Made by a program: the position numbers and the translations under genes. Under the pieces are notes generated by a model. It had not been told where the DNA came from, made no database searches, and saw nothing but the letters and a program-made list of their open reading frames with translations. This document shows positions 43,300 through 55,629 of a stretch of 64,000 nucleotides of DNA, in pieces; within the stretch, counting starts at the first letter, position 1; every line of letters begins with the position of its first letter. Source of the DNA: Trogon surrucura (Eukaryota > Chordata > Aves > Trogoniformes > Trogonidae); assembly GCA_020746105.1 (NCBI GenBank), contig CM036639.1:2433501-2497500 (forward strand), given 5' to 3'.

Positions 43300-44650
43300 C
43301 CTCACCTCCCCAATGACAACTCCAGTCCCGGGACCGAGTGCGTTTAAGAGCCGCGTCCCCTCCGAACAATCGCCAAGTGACAAGGAGGAAGGAGAGCGCT
43401 GCCAGCGGCCCCCACGCCCCCCCCCCCCCCGTCCGCGGGAGGGGGCTGGAAAGCAAAGGCAGAAAGCGGAGAGAGGTGGGGAAAGCCGATCCAGCGTAGA
43501 AAATGCAGCAAGATTCCTTTTTTTTTTTTTTAATTCCCCTCCACTTGCTCAGTGCAACTCCCCTCCCCTCCCCCAGGCAGGTGGCACGGCCCCCTCCCAG
43601 CGGGGCGCAGCCCCCGGCCCTCCGGCGGCACTCCTGCCCCGCCCGCCCCCCTCCTCCCGCGGGGGGCTCCCCAGGCTGCACCCTGCTCCTCCGGGGGGGC
43701 TGCGGGCCGGGCACGGCGCTCCCCCCTCCCCTTCCCCTTCCCCCGCTCTCTCGCAGGCCGGGAGGCGGCTCTAACCCCGCTCCCTCCGTCACCCACCCCC
43801 GGGCTGGGCCTAGCGTCGGTCGGCGGCTGCCGCCAGGCCCGAGGAACCAAGGGGGAAGGGGCTCCCCAGCCGAGCGGGCGGCCCACACTCACCCAGGCCG
43901 ATCCCCTCAGGGCCGCCCCCGCCGCCTTCCATGCCGGGCGGCGAGGGGAGGGGGGCACAGGCGAGGCGGCGGAGGGCGGGTGGAGGAGGCGAGGCGGGAG
44001 GGCGGAGGGCAGGGCGGCCGGGGCCCTCCCTCTCTCTCCCTCCGCTCGGCCCCCTCGGCCGCCGCCGCGGCGCTCGAGTAGCCGCTGTCCTCGGGCTCAG
44101 GCCCAGGCCCCGCCGCCGCCGCCGCCGGCGGACGCGGCTCGCGCTCCCCCCTCCGCCGCCGCCGCCGCCGCAGCGCTACGTGGCCGCCGCAGCCAGTCTC
44201 GCGACTCCGCCGCGCGCGCGCGCGCGCGTGCGTGCGTGCCGGCGCGGGAGCGCGCGCCGGGGAGGTAGTTGCCGCGCGGCGGTGTGGAAGGGAGGGGAAA
44301 GGGGGGGGGGGGGGGGCGCGCGCGAGCGAGGGAGCGCGCGCGGGGGAGCCGGGCGGGGAGGGGAGAGGGCGGGGGTGGGGGGGAACGACCCGGGACGCCC
44401 ATAGGTTGAGCAGAGCGAGGCCGGCGCGCGGCGCATGCGCGGTCGGGCGGGTGCCTCGCTCTGCTCTGCCCCCCCCGCCCCCCGCTGTTCACCTCAGGCA
44501 GCGGAGGGGAGCGCGGAGCGCAGGTGAGGCGCGCGGAGATGGGGGGGGGGGAGCACCGCGCATGCGCAGGGGCCGGCGCCCCGCGGGGCTCAGGTGAGGC
44601 GGCGCGCGCGCGGCGGGAAGGCGGCAGCTCCCCTCGGCGGGGCCGACCGT
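43300..44650 (-). promoter_or_regulatory. ZNF652: CpG island promoter of ZNF652
   Basis: Very GC-rich, TATA-less island with CCG repeats, a (CG)n tract (about 44210-44228) and a G16 run (44301-44316). Two perfect GCGCATGCGC palindromes (44431-44440, 44558-44567) match the NRF1 consensus. A minus-strand donor CCTGG|GTGAGTG at 43892 marks the likely end of non-coding exon 1. Plus-strand donor-like sites (AG|GTGAGG at 44524 and 44593, AG|GTAAGA at 44928) would allow a divergent transcript. Confidence 0.75.
43893..44090 (-). other. ZNF652: Predicted ZNF652 non-coding exon 1 (5' end approximate)
   Basis: The 3' end at 43893 is set by a consensus GTGAGT donor; the transcription start is a guess. 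The exon contains an ATG at 43932 in good context (G at -3 and +4). If spliced to 27821, this opens a 16-codon frame, MEGGGGGPEGIGLGAQ, whose TGA overlaps the next upstream ATG. Confidence 0.45.
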
Positions 44651-47600
44651 TAACTCCGCGGAGCTAATTACGAGAGGCCGCTCTAATTGCGAGTCAGCTG
44701 AAGCCGGGCAAGCTGCGGCTTCACCCCGGCCCACGCCTCGCCTCGCCTCGCCTCGCACCGCGGGCATCTGCCTGGTGAAGGTGCCGGGGGAACGAGGGCC
44801 GTAGCCAGGCCTCGGGGCCTCACGGAGAGATGGGGAAAACGCTTCACACGGCGGCCGCGGCCTCGGGATGGGCCTCGAAGGGGCCGTGTGTCTTGTAGGG
44901 TGGCAGAGCGGCCCCTCAGGAGCCAGGTAAGACCTTAAATAAAGCCTCAGCGGCGAGGCCCTCGCTGATTTACAGCAGCCAGAGGAGTCGCTGCTGTTAT
45001 TGTGCCAAATCCCAGCTCCCACTTGCTCAGACCTTCCTCGCCCCTTCGAATACTAAGAACCACTTAACTCTGGCCTGTGGTTTCTTGGTTACGCCCACCT
45101 GCAGGGCCTGATGTACGAGGGAGATGTGACAAGAAGTGAAAAAAAAAATAAAAAACGCTGTGTAGGTAGGGCTCCCCGTTGGTGGCAGGTACGGGGGGCG
45201 TAAAAGGATGTGGGGAGAGTTGGGGCTGCTGCTCTCCAGGCTGGCACAGCGTTTCGCAGTGGTACCACCTCTTGTAGGAAACTGCGAAGCCTACTCCTTA
45301 GCCCTGAAAACCGCTGCTGAGCCCTGTGTAGGAGGGAAGAGCACTGCTGTGGTTTAGGTTTGGCAGCAGTAAAAGAATTAGCGAGAGTAGCAGAAACAGA
45401 AAAGGGGGAAGGGCGGCAGCCCCTTTGGTGGTGTTTGCCGCTTCCCAGCGACTTCAGGAATAGCTTGTATCCTGTAGCTTTGTCTCCCTCTTGCCCGCTC
45501 TCAGACCTGTGTTCCTGCTGTAGTCCATTTTTAAACCTTGTAGTCTGCAGTCCATTCTCTACTTGTGGTTTGTTTGCTGCATTTCCCTCCCCCCCCGCCC
45601 CGCAACGGTGTAGGACACTTGATTTGAGGTTCTGTTGTACACCCTCACTCCCCTGAAATATGTTACGTGCCAGCATATTTGACCTGCTTTTGATTATTGA
45701 ACATGAAACCCAGATTTGAACTCCCTGTGCAGAGCAGGGATGGGGGCTTTCACACCCCAAGTTCATGATCAAATCAAAGGGACTGGGGAGGCTCTATGGT
45801 GGGATCAGAGCGATGTTGCCAGTTTTCTTCCTTGCCCCAGCAGCCCCTGCTGTGGGGCATGGGAAAGGAGCAGAGCACTGCGTGCTTTACTCTGACCAGC
45901 CCCATGGGAGCTGTTACTAGCAGGCCCAGTATAGAGGAGGCCCCAGGCTGTTCTAGTCTCTGCTGGGACCTCTATATAGCTGGAGAGGAAAGGGGAGCCA
46001 GGGGAGACACTGGGCTTGGAGAGCCCAGGCATTGCTCCATCTCAGCTCAACACTCTTGTGCAATGTAGTTTCTTGAGAAAAATGGAGAGAGGATGTCAGG
46101 GGATGTGTTACTGCTGTTTAACTGTGTACCAGGTAGTAGAATCTCCTGCCTTGAAAAGGACAGGAAGAAAAATGCTGAGGACTTCTTTTGGAAGGTGATT
46201 GAGCAAGACAGCAGTGACAGAGCCTCTCTTCCAAATGTGGGATTTCAGCAGAGGGACAGCTAAGGCACACTGGAAACCACTGAGTGCTCTTGTCCAAGGG
46301 AGCCATATGAGGAGTAAAACCATCAACTCTCAACACCCACAGAGCCAAAGCCACTGCTGGCGTCCATCCATGGGACAAGGGTAGGGCAGAGCCTTGATCA
46401 TCTCTCTCACTGACTTATGAGGAGAGCATTTGGTCTCCCAGGCTGCTCTGCTGTTCCCTCTTTGATGCAGTCTGTGGTTTTCTAACTTGGCTTCTGTACC
46501 CTGAGCCTGCATCATGAAGTCCCCTTGTGTTGGAATGGCTACTGGAGGATTGCAGGGGCCTTTCCTGACAAAGGTGCTCTGCACCCTTGGCTTCAGGTGA
46601 TGTCATCGAGGGTGATTTCACTCCCCCCAAATAAGAGCTGTGCAGCGATTAAAAGGAAAAAAACAAGTTCCTCTTTCTCAGTGGACATCATAATTGTGCA
46701 GAGGGAGAGTTTTAAAAAAATAAAACAGGGACCAAGTGCAGATATCCTTGGACTTCAATGGGCTTCTGACAAGAGGAAACCAAACACTTGTCCTCATGGC
46801 CCTGCTTGTGTCCTGTCAGCATTGGTGGTGGCCTAGGGAAGAGTCAGCTCCAGAGAAGAACAACTCTTCCGAGCCTCACTGTGTGGTTTGGCTCCCAACT
46901 GCCCAGGCAGTCCCACAATTTCTTCCCTGGCTGTTTGGGTAAGGGAGGGTGACAGCTCCTCTCGCTACTCCCAGCGAGGGATCCAGCTGAGAGGCTGGCT
47001 GTGGCACTCAGCCCTGTTCCCACAGGGAAGCCTGTTTCAGCTATTTACATCCCTCTCTTTGATCTAGCTTTTGACATGAAAAGACATGTCAGCCAGGTAA
47101 GGGGAAACAAACAAAATGCAGCAACAGCCCCACATATCTCTGCTTGCACATGATCCGCTCCCTAGCACACACCTGCCTCGCAGCCACAGATCTGTATCAG
47201 GCCTCTGATTTCCTTGCTGTCATCTCTGCTTTCCCTTCACAGTGGCGTGGAACTTCTAGAGGCAACTTTCTGCACCTTGTTCCCTGCTCAGTAAGATGCT
47301 GTGACTCCCTTGCCCCCTCCCTCTGCCATTTCCCTTCTCTCTAGAGAGAATTCCCACCACTGTGGGAAACGCCCTCGTGTGTGTCCTGCTCCCTTCCGTG
47401 CAGTGCCAGGGACAGGTGATACAGATCTTTGTTTCCTCCTGAAACTGCTGCTGTGGTTCAGTAAGCAGCTGTTTGCAGCTCACTCCAGAAGTAGCAGCAA
47501 TACAGCAGTAGGTGACATTGTCCCTCCCTGGAAACTGGGCTTTCTTTTCCTGCTAAGCAGCTTAGGACCTTTTCAGGGTGAAAAGCACAACAAAAGTATG

Positions 47601-50600
47601 AGAATTTGCTGGGCCAGGGGCCGCAGACACAGCAGAACACAGTGGTTTTTTTCTAGAGGACTAGATGTTCTAGTCTTGCTGAGAAAGCAAACTTAGCGAG
47701 TAAGAGTATTGTTGAGATGCAGCGAGCTCTGTGGTGGGGGATAACTGCTAGTACCAGCTGCAGAATAGTGTGGGAAGGAGAAAAATCAAACAGAGGCTGT
47801 GCTGGTTTGAGCTAAACCAGAACGAATTCTGTTCAGTGATTTTACTTTTCAGCTCCATCTCTAAGAGACTGTGCTTTCTGAAGTTAACAGTACGTTTCTG
47901 CAGACAGTGTCTCCTGCTAGAGGTGATAACGCCTGACGTTTATAGTTACTGCCAAGGCCTGGTATGCAGAAAGGCTCTTGCTTATGCTTATTCTTATAGA
48001 AGCCAAGGTCACTGCTAAATCTTGTGCCCTGCATTGCAGGTGCCAGGAAGTAAAACGGTCACAAGGAAATAAAAGGTCACACCTGCAGGGATGAGTGGAC
48101 AGGTGGCCCAAACCTGATCAACAGAGTATTACTTGCCATATTCCTGATATTCAGTGTAAAGCTGAGGGATCACAAGGGTTAAGCCTGCTTTCTTCAATGG
48201 CTGGCATCCAAGGAGGATTCTGTCTGTTCTTCTGTCCTCAATCCCTGTCTGTTGGGTTCCCAAATCCAGCTCCTGAACCAGGTTCCCATCTGCTGCTGAG
48301 TCCAGCCTGGGACTTCCCTTCCAGGAAGGCCCTTGGAGCTGCTCAAGGACCCTGCAAAGAACAGGCCCTGCCACACTAGGAAAACAAGCCAAGGGTGAAA
48401 AGAGAAACTGAGGCAGTTGAGTATCAGATTAATGCTTTATCTTTTAGGTATCCTGCTACGTCCTGCAGCTTTCAAGATCCTCTCGAGCAGTGGGAAAGGA
48501 TGCAAAAGGAAAACAAAGGGTTTTTCCTGCTAGCTCTTTGTCACAGGAAGCCCTGTGCTGTCTGAGGGAACCACCACCGCAGAGCGCAGCGGCGCTGGGC
48601 TTTGAGGCTATACAGAGCAAAGCAGAAGTTCAAGCAGAGGAAATTCCTGTTCCCGTTCTCCCTTCTTTAATAGTTCAGCGTAAGGCCACAATTAAAGACT
48701 GAGTGCCTCCAAATAATATAGCAGAGCTAACACCCACCAGCATCTCCTCAAGCCCAACATCAGACGTTTGGAGCAGCAGGGTATGGGCAGAGCTGACACA
48801 ATAAACACCTGAGAAGCAGAACTGCAGACCGAGGTACCCACTGAGGGTACCAGGAGCTTTAACTCTGCCCTGTTGAGAACACACACCTGATCCTCCCTGA
48901 CAAGTGTTTTAATGCTGCAGTGCAAGCACCTGGATGCTGAGAGGCATCTTTGGGTACTGGGGACCAGGTGATAACATGACTGTATTGTTGTATTAGCCTC
49001 TGCATAAAAATCGTGCCTTGAAAAATAATAATAAAAAGTTCTCTTTGGGGAGCCTTGGTTTTGTGGTACTTTTAAAATTTTATTTATTTTAAATAAAATA
49101 CAGATTCTGAGATATGGCAGTTGGACAAGAGCAGGATGGGAACAAGGGGAACTCAGAATTGTGCTTTAGCGCTTTGGTGTCTGTTTAATCAGCTTTGGTG
49201 TTACGTTGTGTTCTCCGGTCATCTCCCCAGCAGACTAAAAGTAGGGAAGTTCTAAAGTTTGTGCTGGGGTAACTGTTAAATGGAAATGTCACTGTAACAG
49301 GCTGCTAGAAACATTTCTGTTCCTCGAGTAAAGAGCAACTCTGCTCAGATAGCACCAACCCGTACCAAAGCAGTGCTTTGGGTCCGTGTACCTTGGCTGG
49401 TGAGAAACAAACTGGTTTCACTTGAGTCCTTCCCATTCACACCCGATCTCACAGCCTAGCTTTTTGTTAAGAAACTTCCCTCTGGGTTTGAAAAGCACCC
49501 GTGGAAAACTGTGCTTGGGAGGAAGATGCTGTAAGCGACAGAAACAGAGATGGATTTGCCAGCTTTGCAGAAGGGGCACTGTAAGACTGATACCCATGAA
49601 TGTCACATTTCAATTAATGTCTCTGGGATAGACTCACCTTTTTCAGGCTTAGCCCCTGCTTCCTTCCTGTTCTTGCCTCCGCTGAATATTTTTAACTTAC
49701 CGCTACAAGAGGCATCCTGCACACGCTCTTTCCCAGCCTCCTCCTGCCCTTCCTGCCCCTACCAGCATGGGGGATGCGAACACATCTTGCAGCTGGCATC
49801 TTCACTGACTCCCACCTTCTGCACTGTTCTGCTGTCCTGGGACACAATTTCCTACACTCGTGCACAGCTTCACGGATAACTCACTGCAGGTCTCTGACTC
49901 AGTCCAGATCAGCATCATGAGCAGATCCAGATCCGGGAACCCCATATGCTGATTTTACAGCAGCAGTTTTGCTCAGCCTCCCACAGGAGCTTCCCGGCCT
50001 CTCTTCTGCCTCTCCTTTCTGGGCAAGAACTGGATGCCTGCTCCAGAACGTCCTTTCCCTGTTTTTTTCAGTGCTTTCTATGCGTGGAGAAAGTGAACTC
50101 AGCATGGCTATGGGTGGGCATGTGGTTAAAAAGTATCCACCGTGTTTTTCTAAAGTCATCAGATGCCGTCTTTGAGAGTTTGTTCCCATGGGGTAGCTGG
50201 AAGACACTTTGTATCCCCCGTCACTCCAGGCTTTACCTGGGACAGTCCTCTCCTGCCTCGCCAAGTAAAAGACAAAGCACGAAAAGTCGAGTCATCCTTA
50301 AGTAAACCCGACCTACCTCAGGATTACACTAGTGTAACTCGGGACCTGCTGGACTGAAGTCAGCTCAGCTCTGCTGATGGAAAACAGGCATAAGAGGAAC
50401 GGCTCAGCCCCCTGTGCTGCCTAGTGCCAGGCAGGGAATAATTAAACCAAATTTGGCCCTAAGATTTGTTCTCCATTGTCCAGCAGAGCTGAGCTCCAGC
50501 CTGGCTTAGGACATTACTTCTTACCTGCTTCCACAAGTGCTTTCTCCCCCTGCACACCCTACCACATCCTCTGTGTTTCGGGACAGAGGCATTTTCTGCT

Positions 50601-53600
50601 AGATCCACTTGGATATAAACAGCACAAAGGAAGCAGTACGGAAACTCCTCCCTGTCCCTTGCCCTAACCACATCAGACGTGCTGCCAGCTTGCTGCAGGG
50701 TACAAATTATCGCAAACTCGGGGAGCTCCCTTACCTGGAGAGGCTTCTGCTGTGGTGTATCAGCGACCATCAGAGAACAGGTCCCCATTTCAGTGCAGGA
50801 GCCACGCTGCAAATTACAACTGCTCCAGAGCACCTGCCCATGTGGTTGCTTTCGGTCTCCTTTTCACGAGGCAGGTAGGCTGGTTATCTATTAAATAGGG
50901 AAAGAGCGCACAGGAGAGAGAGGGTAAACACACGGAGGAAATCAGGCAGTTTCCTGTTTGTTTATCATGAACTAAAGCTTGTTTGGCTGGTCTGAATATT
51001 GCTAGCAGGCAGCTGGTGCAGAGCTGAGCTCTTCCACTAGCATGAAAGGAAGTAAGGGAAAATCCCCCAGGAAAAAAAAAAAACAACAACAAAAACCAAA
51101 CCCAAACCTCTCCAGAGGTTTGCAGCCGAGGCAGGGAGATTTCACCTAGGTGTGTAGGGCTGTGATGTGTGAAGGTGGCACCCGACTGCTGCTCTTTGGT
51201 CTGGCAGCAGAGAGGGCTGCAGGTCCCCTCATACAGGGCCCTTTGGGCACCCCAGCAGGTCTTACATTAATCATTTCCAGCAGACCTCTGTTCAAAACCT
51301 GGTCCCTGCAGTTTAGTTTTTGGACGGTATTCAGAGAAACACACTTTGATGAGCCTGTGTGGCCATTAATTGCTCTGGGGCCCCAAATGACAAGGCTTCA
51401 GATTAAAAAACTGCCAAGCTTGTACCAACACTGGGCTCTCCAGGACGAATTCCTGCCTGTCCAAGTTGTATTCCCCTTCAGCCAGCTCTCACACCAGGCT
51501 GGTTTTCTTCCCCGCCCAGAGACTGTGCTATTGTGTTTGCTTTTGTCCAAGTCCACTCCTTGTGTCCCCTGTCCAGGACAGGGTGACCTCCCTGCTCTCT
51601 TGTCCCAAGGAGAGGCTGAGGGACACCCTTTGGTCCCAGCTCTCATGCAGGGAGCAGAATTGCTGCTGCCATCTGGTGGGACGTCAGCCTGGCTGCCTTC
51701 GCCTCGCCTTCTGGAAAAGGTGACCTCTCTGCAGTCTGTCATGCTTAGCAGCACGGCTACAGCCTCTGTCACTCACCCACAAAAAAAAAACCCACAAGAC
51801 TTTGGTGCTAAATGTGACAATTTGTTGGAAGATGTAAAGAACTACGAGTACCTGGTGTGATGCTGGTGTGAGCCAGCTCTGGGGAGGGAAAGCCTGGCAG
51901 AAAGGCATTTAATTCTGACTAGTGAACACCCAGGCAGAGAGCCTTTTTCCGAGTAAACTTCTGGGCTATTTTAGCTGGGTTGCTTAGGGAGGGGGGTGCT
52001 TTCTCCAGCCCAGTAACACATTTGACCTGGCTTTATGCAACCATGCTGTCTTTCCTCCAGAGAGGACCAAACTAATTTGATGGGTTAAATATACTAAATT
52101 CAAAGTGGTTTGTGCAAATTGGTGTTAAAAATGAGGAAGAACTCACCACAGAAAGCATTCACCTCCCCAAAGCAAAAGTTTTCGTGTGGCTGCAATCCCT
52201 AATAAGCAGATCCAGGCATCACAGCCAGACCACGGGCCTGCTGGCTTCTCTCTCCGCAGAAACAACCTGAAGTTTCTTCAGCTCCCTTCAAGTGGCATCA
52301 TCAGCTGCCTCCCACCTGCAATCACAGCTTACCTTGGGCCGAAACATCCAAAAGATGTGACATGTGGAGCACTACGTCACAGACAGTGGCTGTTCCTCCA
52401 GGCATGGCCACAAGACGGCCCCTCTTGCTCTAAGGATGAGGTGAAGGGGGAATTTCTGCTCTTTCTGGAGCGTCTCCAGCACCTTCGCACACCCGAGCGT
52501 TCAAAGAGCAGGCAGCTTTGCGATAGCTCTGCCCTGAGCCGGGAGCCAGCCTTTACACCAGCGGAGCAGCTGGCAAGTCGTAGGATGGATCGCCGGGCTG
52601 ATGGAGGGGGGTAGGCAGGCTCTCAGGGAGGGCAGACCAGGACCTGCAGGACAAAACTCCTCCCTCTGCCCTCAGTACAAAGCCTTGACCCCTCTTCTCT
52701 CCTCTCTCCACCCCAGGTTGCGCTCTATTTTCACCAGCAAGTTTTTGTGACTGGATTATTAAGAGCAACAAGGTTAGAAACGCCAGAGAGGGTGGAGACA
52801 CTTTGTTTTTCGAGCAGCGAGGGCGGCTTGCCTTCATGTTACCCAAGCCCCGAGCTCTTTCTGTTGCCCTGACAAGCAGAGCGCTGAGAGCAAGCGCTCA
52901 CACCCTGCTAACACCTCCCCAGCGCTGCGAGGGAAGGGCCAGCATCCTGGGAAGTGGAGTTCAGCCTTTGACTCTCTTCGGTCCAGGCAGGCTGAGCCTT
53001 GGCTACACGATCTCTCAAGTTTTGGTTTGTTTTTTTTTCACATCGAGTCTGCCAGCACCTGAGCGCTTTGGCAGAAGGTGCCAGGCAGCGCTCGCTCGCT
53101 GCTGTGCGGCGCTCAGAGCAGCATCCGTCCAGCGAGCAGAAAGCTGTCTCCTCACCCAACATCCCTGTGCGGCGCCACACAAAACGTCCTGATTTTAGGG
53201 TCGCTGATCCCATCTAAAGGCTGATAACTCGACAGCCCACATCATGTACAAGGCTGAAGAGCAGCCGTAAACACAAGATGAACAAGAGGTTCAGCCAGCG
53301 CACACCGCGACAGCTACAGGTTCAAGAGCAGCTTTGAAGTCTGATGAGTTCATGGCGGCTTTAGAGATTAAGTGAGGCAGAGCGAGGGTAAAAGAGCAGT
53401 TAACAGCCAGGGAACATTTGTAAAAAAAGAATTACACCCAAAAGCGAAGGAAACGGTGATTAATCAGACCCCGGGGCCACCGTTAGAGCCTCAGACACCT
53501 CCTCCGGAGACGCTAACAGCAAAAGCAGCAGGCAACTCTCCACAGTCCACTGAAAACGCAGAACTGGGGAGAGGTAATGGCAGAGCCACAGGAGCTGAGA

Positions 53601-54470
53601 AGGGATTTCAGAAACACTAGTTTGAGCCCAACACCTGGTGCATGAAACCAACAGAGAGAAATGCAGGAAAAGCTAAGGGGGCTTTAAAAGGAGCCTTGGG
53701 AGAAAAGTGGAAGCTTCCTTAGAAGTGTCTAAAGTGGTAAACCAGAACACGAAAGAACAAGAGCACTGGAGGGAGAAAAGGTCTGGAAGTTATTTGGGAG
53801 TTACAGACCTGACTGCTCAGCTGCTTAAAATATTTTGCAAGCTCAGGCACCTCATCACCGCCAGAGCATACCCTGCCCAGCAGAAAAAGCGGGCGAGTCT
53901 TTCCATTTTGCCAGAAGCGAGGGCAACAACCCAAAGTGGCTGCTCGATGACGAAACGAGCCCACCGCTCACAGCAGCTTTCCCCAGGGCTCAACATCCCC
54001 AGGGTAGCAGTGACACCCACCTAAGCCTGCGTTGCCTAGGGACAAGACATCACATGAAGGCCCTGTTTGCAGGATGGGTGTAACGGTGTGCCAGGCTGGT
54101 ACCGTGCCTCCTGACGAGTTCACTGGAGGCTCTATCTGGTACAACACCCCACCTGTTTTCTTTCCACCGTGTTGCATCAAACAAGCACTCTGGAAAATGT
54201 ATGTACGTGCAGTAAACAGCCTGGACTGTGCATGGAAAGCCATTAAAAGCCCTTGTAATAACCTCAAGATACTCTCAGCCTTACTTTGCTGCAGGAGTTC
54301 AGCCCAAGAACCACATTTCAAGCTTTTAAGTTGTCAGGAACATGACCTATTTGCCTGTGCTAAGTGACTTTTATCCAAATAATCTAGCACAAGCATGAGG
54401 TGTCTTGCTCCACTGACCCAACCTTCTTTCTTCTGAGGTATCAAAGAAAAAAAAACCAAACCATCCCGCA
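44651..54470. other. Intergenic region between ZNF652 promoter and PHB1 3' end, no gene supported
   Basis: About 9.8 kb. The longest open frame is a 236-codon plus-strand ORF (51150-51860), which has no recognisable domain and a composition typical of non-coding GC-rich DNA. A plus-strand AATAAA (49030) and an AT-rich palindrome with AATAAA on both strands (49077-49099) could end a lncRNA running from the ZNF652 island. No interspersed repeat was recognised. Confidence 0.5.
49077..49099. terminator. AT-rich palindrome with poly(A) signals on both strands
   Basis: 10-bp arms (ATTTTATTTA and its complement) flank TTT. AATAAA occurs on plus at 49092-49097 and on minus at 49079-49084. A plus-strand AATAAA at 49030-49035 with GT-rich sequence just downstream lies close by. 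Confidence 0.35.
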
Positions 54471-54493
54471 TTACTACTCTTGGGATCATGACA

Positions 54494-54499
54494 TTTATT
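54494..54499 (-). terminator. PHB1: Likely PHB1 distal poly(A) signal
   Basis: AATAAA on the minus strand, followed within about 60 nt by GGTTTGGTTTTTTTTTC, gives a 3'UTR of about 930 nt. That is close to the long PHB1 3'UTR known in mammals. Confidence 0.6.
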
Positions 54500-55274
54500 G
54501 AAGGCTGGTTATACAATCTCACCCATTACGTCCTCCTCACAATCCAGGTTCCCTAAATAAAAAGAGCATTGATGTAACAGAGAATTCTGCCCACCTCTGA
54601 CTGCCTGAGCCACAGAGCACTGAGTCATCCCCTCTTCATCCCAGGTGCCGTCTGCAATCATCCAACTGCTGCTTTTACTGACCTTGGTGAAAGAACCGAC
54701 CGGGCAAGTGGCAGCAAACAGACCAGTGTGCAGCGCCGGGGGGAGAAGAGATGTCCCATTGCTGCAGAGGAAGTATCTTCTCCTCCATGCCTGAAATCTG
54801 TCCACTACATAAAGTGAATCTCTGCTGTTTTCACCCCCGGCCGCAATCCACTTGACCCGTGCCTTCAGCCACCAGTGCTACGGTTCACACAGGCACAGCA
54901 GAGCCACTGCCCCGACAGCCAGGATGTCCTTTTCCTCTCAGCTGACACCTGATAAAAGACTGGCTTGACTTGAAGAACGAGCCCTGAGCGTCCCTGTTCC
55001 ATGGTCCAGGTCCCGCAAGTCTGTAACGACTCTGGCTCAGCCAGCCTAAAGGCACTGAAGCATCGCTGTGAAACCTGATTGATACAGCGCTCCTGCGGGC
55101 AGGGAGTCACCCGGGCTACCTCTTTGTCCCAGGAGTGAACAGGTGAAAACTCTGCTCCTGTTGCTCAAACTGCCTGGAAAGGGGGCAATTCTCAAACCTA
55201 GCTTAATGGTCAGTGAAGCCACTGCTCTGACCCTACATGGGAGGAATGCAGGTTTGTTGTCAAGAGCGTTCAGT

Positions 55275-55280
55275 TTTATT
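55275..55280 (-). terminator. PHB1: Possible PHB1 proximal poly(A) signal
   Basis: AATAAA on the minus strand about 140 nt past the PHB1 stop codon would produce a short-3'UTR isoform. Confidence 0.45.
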
Positions 55281-55416
55281 TGATTAAGAATTCTTTAAAT
55301 GGGCTGAATTTGAATTTCCTCTGCTTTTACTGATGAGGAAATCGCAAAGATTCTTTTGGAAAGGGCTGATCTGGTAGGTCGGGGTGACCAGGCTAGCTAC
55401 GGCTACAGAGCCGGGA

Positions 55417-55629
55417 TCACTGCGGCAGCTGGAGGAGCACAGACTGTCCAGAGGGCAGGTAGGTGATGTTGCGGGACCGTGAGAGCTGGTACGCGATGTC
55501 TTCGGCTGCCTCCAGCTTGCGCAGCTCTATCAAGCCATCGCCTGCGGTGGCCAGCGAGTTGGCGATCAGCTCGGCTGCTTTCGAGTCTCCCTCAGCGGAG
55601 ATGACGGCTGCTTTCTTCTGCTGCTCAGC
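55417..55629 (-). CDS. PHB1: PHB1 last coding exon (exon 7)
   Basis: 213 nt encoding [18 protein letters not shown] through [10 protein letters not shown] and a TGA at 55419-55417. The acceptor is GTTCCCTTCCAG. Confidence 0.97.
   Translation of the reverse strand, partial: AEQQKKAAVISAEGDSKAAELIANSLATAGDGLIELRKLEAAEDIAYQLSRSRNITYLPSGQSVLLQLPQ

Larger units (their letters stand above)
27822..43892 (-). other. ZNF652: ZNF652 intron 1
   Basis: About 16 kb between the predicted non-coding exon 1 and the first coding exon. It holds a perfect 74-bp palindrome (33642-33715), an 18-bp minisatellite (35078-35147), nested CR1 pieces (36044-36624), a truncated SINE (40447-40564) and A/T tracts. No other gene is supported in it on either strand. 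Confidence 0.7.
54475..55416 (-). other. PHB1: Predicted PHB1 3'UTR
   Basis: About 940 nt between the PHB1 stop and the distal poly(A) signal. Minus-strand ORFs of 98 and 81 codons occur in it but have no family resemblance. Confidence 0.6.

Noticed and set aside
43106..43888. 260-codon minus-strand ORF at the ZNF652 island
   Set aside because: It runs through a T24 tract (Lys run) and G-rich repeats, and lies in the start of intron 1 just after the exon 1 donor.
51150..51860. 236-codon plus-strand ORF in the ZNF652-PHB1 gap
   Set aside because: Longest orphan ORF there, but it has no recognisable family, no promoter or splice context and a low-complexity-like composition. Transcript data would be needed to reconsider it.
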